DNA of 64,000 nt from Labrenzia sp. PHM005 (lineage in GTDB: Bacteria; Pseudomonadota; Alphaproteobacteria; Rhizobiales; Stappiaceae): the NCBI RefSeq assembly GCF_006517275.1, contig NZ_CP041191.1:4087001-4151000 (forward strand), read 5' to 3'. This document shows positions 33,000-42,000 of the stretch, piece by piece (the stretch's first letter is position 1; each line of letters opens with the position of its first letter). The position numbers and the translations under genes are program-made. The notes beneath the pieces were generated by a model. That model saw only the letters and a program-made list of their open reading frames with translations, made no database searches and was not told the DNA's origin.

Positions 33000-33755
33000 A
33001 TGAATATCGAGAGAAAACCACAATCGAATCAGGGTGTTCAGGTCATCTCCCGCGCAGCTGAGATTTTGCGCATCCTAAAGCTAGACAATTCCGGACTGAG
33101 CCTTGGGCAAATAGCCGAGCGCGTACATCTGCCCCGCTCTACGGTACAGAGAATTGTCAACGCGCTTCTTGCAGAACGTCTTGTCATGGCTTCTTCGGCA
33201 GAAGGTGGTTTGCGCCTTGGTTCTGAAATCCAGTCACTCGCTGCAGCCGGACGTATCAATATGGCCGAGCTGGTCAGGCCAGTGCTCACAGAACTGTCAA
33301 AAGCAACTCAGGAAACCGTCGACCTAGCCGTTTTCCGGGATGATCATATGGTTTTCGTCGATCAGGTGATTGGATCGCACCGCCTTAGAACCGTCTCTGC
33401 GGTCGGCGAGGTTTTTCCAATGACCACAACCGCCAACGGCAAGGCGGTTCTGGCCCTTATGGATGATGATCAGCTGGTCACAGTCGCGGCCCCGGAGCTT
33501 AAAGCTGCCGGCGAGGATGCCCGCCCCCTCTCCGCCTTTTTGAAGGAAATCGAGGATGTCCGGGAAACCGGCATCGCCTGGGATTTTATGGAACACACAG
33601 ATGGGATCTCCGCGGCCGGTTTTGCGTTTTCTGATCCAATGGGCCTTATCTATGCGGTCTCGGTTCCGGTTCCGTCTCATCGGTTTGACGCCATGAAGGA
33701 CAAATTGGCGGAGCTGCTCTTACAAACGCGTGAGGAAATAAAGCGGTTGATCTGA
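33000..33755 (+). CDS. IclR-family transcriptional regulator
   Basis: A 251-residue protein from the ATG at 33000 with GAGGG upstream; the frame is open to 32883. The N-terminal winged helix is SLGQIAERVHLPRSTVQRIVNAL (about 35-57). The C-terminal IclR effector domain follows (VDLAVFRDDHMVFVDQV, FPMTTTANGKAVLA, GISAAGFAF). It is divergent from the cyclase operon and very likely its regulator, responding to a pathway acid. Confidence 0.9.
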   Translation: MNIERKPQSNQGVQVISRAAEILRILKLDNSGLSLGQIAERVHLPRSTVQRIVNALLAERLVMASSAEGGLRLGSEIQSLAAAGRINMAELVRPVLTELSKATQETVDLAVFRDDHMVFVDQVIGSHRLRTVSAVGEVFPMTTTANGKAVLALMDDDQLVTVAAPELKAAGEDARPLSAFLKEIEDVRETGIAWDFMEHTDGISAAGFAFSDPMGLIYAVSVPVPSHRFDAMKDKLAELLLQTREEIKRLI

Positions 33756-33942
33756 AGCATCCGGGACGCCCCTTTCACTCCGGCTTCGAAACAAACGTGA
33801 CTAAGTTTGATACCAGTAGAGTTTGTTTTGAAAACAATGCTCCTGACTTAACAAAACTCGGCACCAGGCTCCCATCGCTGAGGTTGTCACAAGACTGCCA
33901 CACAACTTTGCCCTTCTTTGTTTTTAAAAGAAGGTTCTCGTC

Positions 33943-34845
33943 ATGTTTGATCCCATTCAAGTTCTCTGGTCCCCCGCCGGCGCGGTTATGCCCAATCTCG
34001 GCTCCCGCGCACTAACCGATGTCAGTGATGGCGACACGCCCAACATCCGCATGCCCATCCGGATGCTGTCAATCGACACCCCAGAAGTAACGGCCCGATC
34101 GGAAAACGGCGCGGCCAAGGTCGATGCCAAGTTTCTTGAACTTGCCGGCTGGATCGAAGACGGCAAAGCTCCGGTTTCAAGTAAGTTTGCTACCTACATT
34201 CTTCCGCGGTTGAAGACGGGTACTGCAGGTACGCTGCAGTTTGAACAAGGGTCGGCGGCCAGCGCCTGGTTCAAAAATCGGATCAACGAACGCCTGACCC
34301 GGCCAACCGGCAGCAAGCGCAAGCTTTTCATGGCAACCGCTGACAAGGCCTTCGACAACTATAACCGCCTGCTGGCCTATGTCTCGCCCTCCTATACACG
34401 CAAAGAACGGGACACCATGAGCCGCCGCGAGCGCGCAACCTTCAATCTCGATCTTGTCGGCAGCGGCTGGGCGGCGCCCTTCATCCTGTTTCCCAATATT
34501 CCTGGCGAATTGGACCTGCCGCTTTATCTGGATCTTGCAACAAAGGCAGAAAATGAAAATCGCGGGCAATATAGCACGGAAAATTTCCTGCCGGCCTATG
34601 AATACCGGATGTGCGAAAAACTCTATTCGATCACCAAAAAGATCGTCGACGGGGACAGCGTAACCGGCAAAGACCGCTACAAATGGCGCTCCCGCTATGC
34701 AGCCGACATGCGCGACCGCAAGCTTTATGGTCCAGAAAGCTACATGGACGTGCCGTTGCAATACCGCATCTGGATCTGGCCGGACGATGTTCAAAAAGCC
34801 ATCGGCGCTTTGAATCTGATCCCCGAGCCTAATCTTGTAGACTGA
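33943..34845 (+). CDS. staphylococcal-nuclease-like (SNase) protein
   Basis: A 300-residue protein with AGAAGG upstream. The start of the SNase fold is visible: DVSDGDTPNIRMPIRMLSIDTPEV (about 27-50) carries the Asp of DGDT, an Arg and the Glu of TPE, in the order of the nuclease active site. A later FDNYNRLLAYV (about 146-156) matches the second Arg motif. There is no signal peptide, and the C-terminal 120 residues are not SNase-like. Intracellular nuclease or RNA binding is possible. It sits between the IclR gene and the convergent secretion genes. Confidence 0.65.
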   Translation: MFDPIQVLWSPAGAVMPNLGSRALTDVSDGDTPNIRMPIRMLSIDTPEVTARSENGAAKVDAKFLELAGWIEDGKAPVSSKFATYILPRLKTGTAGTLQFEQGSAASAWFKNRINERLTRPTGSKRKLFMATADKAFDNYNRLLAYVSPSYTRKERDTMSRRERATFNLDLVGSGWAAPFILFPNIPGELDLPLYLDLATKAENENRGQYSTENFLPAYEYRMCEKLYSITKKIVDGDSVTGKDRYKWRSRYAADMRDRKLYGPESYMDVPLQYRIWIWPDDVQKAIGALNLIPEPNLVD

Positions 34846-34859
34846 TCACTAAACGGCGT

Positions 34860-37082
34860 TTAGCCGGCTTTTGCCTGCTGGGGAGTCCCCATTATCACTG
34901 GAATGATCTGTTCCGGTGTGCCCACCATTGCAATCTGGCCAGACTTCATGATCGCCACCCGGTCCGCGATTTTCATGTGGCTGGGGCGCTGAGTACTCAT
35001 GATCACCGTCGCCTTGCCATGAAGGTTCCGGATCATCTCCATGAACCGTTTGTCACCCTCAAAGTCGAGATAGGTTCCTGGATTGTCAAACAGGTAAAGC
35101 GGCGCCTTTTTGATAAAGGCCCGCGCCAGAACGATCCGCTGCTGCATGTTTTTAGGAATTCGTCGCAGAACCTCGCCATTCAACCGGGTTTCCAGGCCTT
35201 CGTAGTTTTCATTCAGGTATTGCAGCAGCCCCAACTCATCCGTCACCTGGTAAAGATCTGCATCCCGCGCACCTGGATCTGCCAAGAGAAGATTTTGTTT
35301 GACGGTGCCGTAAAAGAAATCAAGATCATCAGAGGCGTAGCCAATTGAAGCCCGCCATTCACCGGCGTCCAGCTGGCGCACATCCAGCCCATCAAACAGG
35401 ATCGAGCCAACTTGAGGCTGGAACAAGCCAGTAATGGCTTGAAAGATCGCCGTTTTCCCAGAACCACTCGGCCCGGTCGTCGCCAGGGTCTCGCCGTCCT
35501 TTACAACTAGATCGAGCCCCTTCAGCGCCGCTTCGCTGGCGCCGGGATAGCGCAACACCAGCGACGAGATTTTCAGGTCGCCTTTTATTTCACGGGTGAT
35601 CTTGGGCAAATGGCCCGGCTGGCGTTCCAGCGGAACTTGCATCAGATTGTTGATCTGCTCGATCACGGTCCGGCTTTGCGCCAATTGCGTAATGCTCAAG
35701 AAGGCCTGGTTCATGGGGTTGAGGACCCGCCAGGACAGTGCCATAGTCGCGATCAAAGCGCCCATGCTCATATCGCCGTTCATCACGGCAAGCGCGCCAA
35801 TTCCCAACACCAAAATTCCACAGATGGTCATCATGGTCTGGGAAACAATCTGCAGCACCTGGGTCAAATGGCGCGCATGAATGTTGAGCCGGTTGAAATT
35901 GGCCGACATTGCTGAAAACCGGTCGAGCCATAGATCTTCTGCCGACATATTGCGCAAGGCGCGCTGGTTGCGGAACGTCTCGATGACAAAACTGTTCAGT
36001 TTGGACTTCTGTTCGCCAACGGCCGCAACTTCCTTTTGAACCTTCGGCAACACGTAAATCGCCATGAAGGTATAAATTCCGAGCAAAATCAAAGGTGGAG
36101 CTGCTGCTGCACCGCCGATCAGATAGATTGCCAGAATAAAGATCACGCTGAACGGAAGATCCACGATGGCGTTAAACAGCGAACTTTGAAAAATATCGCG
36201 CACGCTGTCGAAATAGCGCAGCCGCATGACTTGAGTGCCAATCGGCGCTTCGGAAAGCATCGAATACGGCAAATGCATGATCCGCTCGAACGTTTTATTG
36301 CCGACAATGGCGTCAATGCGGCCGCCCAAATAGGCCTGCAATTTTGATTTCGTCCGCCTTAAGGCGATTTCGGACAAAACAATGATGCCGATGCCAACCG
36401 CCATGGTCAGCAACACATCAAAGGCTTTTGCTCCCATGGCCCGGTCATAAATCGCCATGATGAAGAGCGGCGGCCCGAGAGCCAGCAGGTTGAGCACCAG
36501 TCCCATTCCAAGGATTGACAAGATACTGCCGCGGAACTGCCGGGTGACCTGGGAAAACCAACTGCGTTTGCTTGCAGTCTGCCGGTCCTCATCGCTCTCT
36601 TCCTTAACCGAAAAGAGCTGAGATTTGCCAAGCTCAACGGCTGTCACCAAGACAGCCCCGCCTTCCAGGCCAGAATACACCCGGTATTCGCCAGATTCCG
36701 TCCGATTGGCCACGACCTGAACGTCGTCGCCAACCAATCGCAAACAAGGAAGCTGGCTTTCATTCAGAACCGATGTCCGGGCTGTTATTTGCGCCGTTTG
36801 GATATTCAGCCGAGCCAAGACGGCGCGCAAATTCTGAATGGTCGCAACCCGGTCAAAGTGCGGCAGAGCTTCGAACAACAAGCGGTCATTGCCTTGCCAG
36901 TGCATTTCGCGCAAGAGCGGTATCAAACACTTTTCCGCAGGTGTTCGATCCCCGTCCCCAGCTCCGGGCAATGCGCTGTCCCAGGCGTCTTCTGCGTCAT
37001 CCCGATCAATACTGGACAAGGAACTGAAACCAGCAGCGCCCTGCGGACCTGCGTCTTTCAGATCAAACAACGGCCGGCTCAT
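34860..37082 (-). CDS. type I secretion ABC protein with altered ATPase motifs (larger subunit)
   Basis: A 740-residue protein. An N-terminal C39-like domain (about 50-155) lacks the catalytic Cys, as in HlyB-type exporters of RTX proteins. The transmembrane domain is about 185-470 and the ATPase domain 500-740. Walker A GPSGSGKT (537-544) is intact. The signature is IPKNM in place of LSGGQ (642-646), the Walker B glutamate is Asn (FDNP), the H-loop His is Gln (MSTQRPS), and the Q-loop Gln is missing (GYASDD). The gene starts inside the end of the smaller ABC gene. Together they probably form a heterodimer exporting the giant adhesin encoded next door. Confidence 0.85.
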   Translation of the reverse strand: MSRPLFDLKDAGPQGAAGFSSLSSIDRDDAEDAWDSALPGAGDGDRTPAEKCLIPLLREMHWQGNDRLLFEALPHFDRVATIQNLRAVLARLNIQTAQITARTSVLNESQLPCLRLVGDDVQVVANRTESGEYRVYSGLEGGAVLVTAVELGKSQLFSVKEESDEDRQTASKRSWFSQVTRQFRGSILSILGMGLVLNLLALGPPLFIMAIYDRAMGAKAFDVLLTMAVGIGIIVLSEIALRRTKSKLQAYLGGRIDAIVGNKTFERIMHLPYSMLSEAPIGTQVMRLRYFDSVRDIFQSSLFNAIVDLPFSVIFILAIYLIGGAAAAPPLILLGIYTFMAIYVLPKVQKEVAAVGEQKSKLNSFVIETFRNQRALRNMSAEDLWLDRFSAMSANFNRLNIHARHLTQVLQIVSQTMMTICGILVLGIGALAVMNGDMSMGALIATMALSWRVLNPMNQAFLSITQLAQSRTVIEQINNLMQVPLERQPGHLPKITREIKGDLKISSLVLRYPGASEAALKGLDLVVKDGETLATTGPSGSGKTAIFQAITGLFQPQVGSILFDGLDVRQLDAGEWRASIGYASDDLDFFYGTVKQNLLLADPGARDADLYQVTDELGLLQYLNENYEGLETRLNGEVLRRIPKNMQQRIVLARAFIKKAPLYLFDNPGTYLDFEGDKRFMEMIRNLHGKATVIMSTQRPSHMKIADRVAIMKSGQIAMVGTPEQIIPVIMGTPQQAKAG

Positions 37083-38827
37083 GCGGACATCTCCAAGGAA
37101 ACAGGCCGCATGACGGTTTCCGTTTTTGGCGGGTTTGCTTCCCGCGTTTTCAACGCACCGTTGGTAAATTCGAACTGCTGATCAGCAACGGCCAGCAGCG
37201 AAGGCCGGTGTGTGACGATTACAACCGTCAAATAGCCTTTGAGACGATGAAGAGCTGCAATCAGACCTTTTTCCGCATCCTGGTCCAGATGGGCATTGGC
37301 TTCGTTGAGAATAAGAATTTTTGGTTCACTTGCGAGCGCGCGGGCAATGGCCACCCGTTGCAAGGTTGACGTCGGCATCTTTCCGCCGAGATCGCCGCCA
37401 AGTGTGGTCTCATACCCCTTGGGCAAAAGGTGAATTTCTTTTTCAAATCCAATCAATTGAGCTGCCATGCGGGCATGGGAAATGTCGGCAACAGACCCGA
37501 ACATTGTGATGTTCTCTAATATAGTTCCATTGAAAATCGCAGCTTCACTGTCAACACAGGCGACCTGGGCCCGCAAGGCGTGTTGCATCAAGCCTGAATA
37601 ATCATGACCTCCAATCAGGATTTGGCCGCTTGTCGGCTGTAACTCCCCATTCAGGAGTTTCATCAAGTAGGAAAGACCACTGCCGTCGGTTTCTTTGATC
37701 CCGATAAATTTGCCCGGCTGAACCGTAAGGCTGAGATCGTTGATCAGAAGCTCCGCATCTTCCCCTTTGCTCTGATAAGAAACATTCTGCAGGACAATTG
37801 AACCGTCGTTTTCACCAAGAACCGGCTGGCGTTCTCCGGCTTCCGGAAGCTCAAAAAGATTTCGCACCTGGCCATAATCGTGTTTCAGCCGTTGCAAGTC
37901 CGTCCACTGATTGATAGCCCGCAAGAACGGCTGAATGAATTGGCCAGAAAGCAGTGTTGCAGCAGCCACACCGCCGATGCTGAACTGCCCTTCAATCACC
38001 ATTGCAGCGCCGCAAAGAACCACAAACACGGTGGTCATGGTTCCGAACAGGGCCGAACCGTCGCGCGCCTGGCCCGCAAGCCGCATGTACCGGGCACTGA
38101 GTTCGGCAGCCGCTTTCTGCAACCGCTCGAACCGGCGCATTATGAGCGCTTCCATCGCCTGCGCTTTGACTGTCTTGGCTCCGGTCAGAACCTCCAGCAC
38201 AAAATCGGACTTGCGGTCGTCTTGAGCGGCTCGCTCGGCAACAACCGTTTGCAGCTCTTTGTTTCGACGCAACGCGAACAACATGAAACCGCACAAAAGC
38301 ACCACCGGCACAAACGCCAACGGTCCACCAATGAAGATTAAGACTGCAAGAAAAATCCCGCCAGCGGGCAAGTCGATTGCCAACAAGCGAGCCTGATCGC
38401 CGTAGTGGTCGGACACCGATTGCAAAGATCGCAGTTGGTGGACCTGTACGGAAACAGGTGTCTTTGCCAAGCTGTCCGGCTCGGCATCCAAAATGCGGCG
38501 GAACAATTCCATATGGGCCTGATGGTTAAACCCTGCCCCCAAACGCCCAACGACAGCGACCCGGGAAATCTTGATCGCAGCATCCGCAATCAAAACCACA
38601 ACAACGCCGGACATCAGCACCAGCAAAGTGTCTGTCGCCATATTCGGCAAAACGCGGTCGTAAACCTGTAAAATCGCCAAGGGCATTGCCAGCCCCAGGA
38701 CGTTCGCAAATATCGATGCAAAGATGACATCGGCCGGAAGTGAAGGCGACGAGATCCGTTGCCCCGTCAAAGAATGACGGATGCGTAGTTTTGGAAGAAA
38801 AAAACTCGACGAAACAAACTTCAACAT
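37079..38827 (-). CDS. type I secretion ABC protein with altered ATPase motifs (smaller subunit)
   Basis: A 582-residue protein without a C39 domain. The membrane domain is about 30-320 and the ATPase domain 345-582. Walker A is degenerate: DGSGLS has Leu385 in place of the essential Lys. The signature is MPTST (484-488) instead of LSGGQ. Walker B reads ILILNEA, with Asp replaced by Asn508 but the catalytic Glu509 kept. The H-loop THRPSLL is intact. It overlaps the larger subunit gene by four bases and is divergent from the adhesin gene. The defects are complementary to those of its partner only in part. Confidence 0.85.
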   Translation of the reverse strand: MLKFVSSSFFLPKLRIRHSLTGQRISSPSLPADVIFASIFANVLGLAMPLAILQVYDRVLPNMATDTLLVLMSGVVVVLIADAAIKISRVAVVGRLGAGFNHQAHMELFRRILDAEPDSLAKTPVSVQVHQLRSLQSVSDHYGDQARLLAIDLPAGGIFLAVLIFIGGPLAFVPVVLLCGFMLFALRRNKELQTVVAERAAQDDRKSDFVLEVLTGAKTVKAQAMEALIMRRFERLQKAAAELSARYMRLAGQARDGSALFGTMTTVFVVLCGAAMVIEGQFSIGGVAAATLLSGQFIQPFLRAINQWTDLQRLKHDYGQVRNLFELPEAGERQPVLGENDGSIVLQNVSYQSKGEDAELLINDLSLTVQPGKFIGIKETDGSGLSYLMKLLNGELQPTSGQILIGGHDYSGLMQHALRAQVACVDSEAAIFNGTILENITMFGSVADISHARMAAQLIGFEKEIHLLPKGYETTLGGDLGGKMPTSTLQRVAIARALASEPKILILNEANAHLDQDAEKGLIAALHRLKGYLTVVIVTHRPSLLAVADQQFEFTNGALKTREANPPKTETVMRPVSLEMSA

Positions 38828-39016
38828 ACGACTGCCAGAATCACTTGCAAGCTGATTAAAGCTGGACCTTTCGGGTTTAAAAAACGTTTACCTTAGCAAC
38901 GGGTTCTGCGGATTTTCCGAAAGCTTTCGCATTACTTACGGGTATATTTTTCCGCTTTATTAACGCTGAACGTATTGCTTGTCAGTATCGACAATTGTGT
39001 GAAAAGCGCGTTCGCA
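38828..39016. promoter_or_regulatory. divergent promoter region of exporter and adhesin genes
   Basis: An AT-rich gap of about 190 bases. No confident -35/-10 pair or operator could be chosen. It must hold the promoters of both the exporter operon and the adhesin gene. Confidence 0.4.
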
Positions 39017-42000
39017 ATGGCTACCGAAGCAGAAACCCGGAAACCGGCTCAAAAAGATAATTCTTCCTCTGGGGGAGAAAGCCAAACAACTTTGTCGTCA
39101 GACAATTACCTGAATTCCGGTTTTCTGGACACACGTGATCCGAAACTCGACAAGGCACATGACTATCATCTTGAGCAGGACCTCGGCGAGACCATGGAAC
39201 AGGTCAACGCTAATCTGCATCTGGGCACTGATGATGACGCCAAGGATTACACAGCCTTCGTTAAGGATGGGACTTCCGATGTAAGCGGACAAGCGGTTGT
39301 CGATCCGCTTGCAAGCGCTGCCGCTTCGGAAGCCTTTGGTGTTGATGCAGGCCAGTCGGGCGGTCAGTCGTTCACAGTCGATGAAAACTCGTCATTTGCC
39401 GGGTCTGGTCCGTCACCTTCTTCAGGCGGCGGCCAGGATCAGACGACCCAAGGCGGCACAACGAGCCGGAGCCGGCTTGTGTCTGAAAGCGGGTCTGATC
39501 CTGCTCAAAACACAGATGCCGGATCCGATGGCGGTGCTTCTGCTTTCCCGGCCGCCTCTGCCGCGCTGCCGGACGCTGAGAGTGACGCCGCAGCTGGCCC
39601 AGTCGCTTCGGAACTGCAAGATGTGGTTGATGCTGACACAGCCGTCAATTCTGTCGGAGAAGACGCTGGCATCGGCGATGCAACCGGGATTCAAGCGTTT
39701 GCTGATGTTGCCGATGGCGCATCGGTCACCTACAGCCTGATTGATGACGCCGGCGGTTTATTCACCATCGATCCGGTGACAGGAATTGTTTCCGTTGCAG
39801 GTGAACTCGACGCGGAAACAGCCGGCAGCCACACGATCGAAGTATTGGTCACGGCTTCCGATGGCGCCACTGAAACCCAAACCTTCACGATTGTTCTTCA
39901 GGACGTCAACGAATTTGGCATCACTGATGTCGCTGACACCGATGGCGCTGTCGACGGTTTTTTGGAAGATGCTGAAGGCGGAACCTATACCGGTATAACC
40001 GTCGAAGCCTCGGACAACGATGCATCGGACAGCGTGACCTACTCTGTTAGCGATTCCCGTTTCGAAATCGACGAGAATGGTGTTGTCACGATCAAGGACG
40101 GAGCCAGCTTTGATGCTGATACCGAGCCTTCTGTGTCCCTGACCGTCACGGCAACATCAACGGATGGCTCGACATCGTCACAGACCTTCACGCTGACCAT
40201 AGCGGATGTCGATGAATTTGACGTCGGTGCGGTGACGGATGTTGATGGATCCGTCAATCAGATTTCGGAATTCGCGGAAGCCGGTGACATTGTCGGCATC
40301 ACTGCTTTTGCGAGCGATGAGGATGTATCAGCTACAGTATCTTATAGCGTTGACGATCCCCGCTTCACCATTGACGCAGATGGCACGGTTCGAGTTGCTG
40401 AAGGCGCGAGTTTTGATGCTGAAACCGAAGGCGCGATCAGTCTCTCAATCACCGCAACCTCCAGCGATGGTTCTACGTCGAGCAAAACGTTCTCCGTCAA
40501 AGTGTCGGATGAAAATGAATTTGGTGTTTCTGCAACGACAGATCTGGATGCGTCGGCCAACACCATCGCGGAAGATGCTGGTGCGGGAACAACCGTCGGC
40601 ATAAAAGTAACCGCCACAGATAACGATGCCACCGACACGGTGTCTTACTCTGTCGATGACGGACGGTTTGAAGTTGCAGCCGACGGCACGGTGACAGTCG
40701 CAGACGGTGCAAGCTTCGATGCGGAAACCGAATCTTCCATTGACGTTACTGTAACGTCCACCTCGACAGATGGGTCAACGTCCAATCAGACCTTTACTAT
40801 CGACGTAACCGATGTGAACGAATCTGACGTCTCCGCAACGACCGATACAGATGCGTCTGACAATACGATTGCAGAGGATGCGTCTGAAGGCACAGCTGTG
40901 GGCATCACCGCTAGCGCGACCGATGACGATGTGACTGACACCGTCTCCTATGCAGTCGATGACGGCCGCTTCACTGTCGATGCCGACGGAACGGTCCGCG
41001 TGGCGGCCGGTGCTGCCTTTGATGCAGAGACCGAAGGCTCCATCGATATCACCGTCACCTCGACCTCCACCGACGGCACGACGTCCCAGGAAACCTTCAC
41101 CGTTGCTGTTTCCGATGTGAACGAGAGCGACGTTTCCGCGACGACCGATACGGATGCGTCCGACAATACGATTGCCGAAGATGCTTCTGAAGGCACAGCA
41201 GTCGGCATCACTGCCTCTGCCACAGACGATGATGTGACTGACACCGTCTCCTATTCCGTCGATGATGGCCGCTTCACTGTCGATGCGGATGGTACGGTCC
41301 GCGTGGCAGCTGGCGCGGCCTTTGACGCGGAGACCGAAGGCTCCATCGATATCACCGTGACCTCGACGTCCACCGATGGCACCACGTCACAGGAAACCTT
41401 CACCGTTGCTGTTTCCGATGTGAACGAAAGCGATGTCTCGGCCACGACTGACACAGACGCCTCCGACAACACAATTGCCGAGGACGCTTCTGAAGGCACC
41501 GCCGTTGGCATCACCGCCAGCGCGACCGATGACGATGCCACAGACACCGTCTCCTATTCGGTCGACGATGGCCGCTTTACGGTCGATGCGGATGGCACAG
41601 TTCGTGTTGCCTCTGGTGCAGCGTTTGACGCCGAAACTGAAGGCTCCATCGATATCACCGTGACCTCGACGTCCACCGACGGCACCACGTCCCAGGAAAC
41701 CTTCACCGTTGCGGTTTCCGATGTGAACGAAAGCGACGTCTCGGCCACGACCGATACGGATGCTGCTGACAACACCCTTGCCGAAGATGCTTCTGAAGGC
41801 ACCGCCGTTGGCATCACCGCCAGCGCAACCGATGACGATGCTACTGACACAGTCTCCTATTCCGTCGATGATGGCCGCTTCACTGTCGATGCGGATGGTA
41901 CGGTGCGCGTGGCGGCCGGCGCGGCCTTTGACGCGGAAACCGAAGGTTCTATAGACATCACCGTGACGTCCACCTCCACCGATGGCACCACGTCGCAGGA

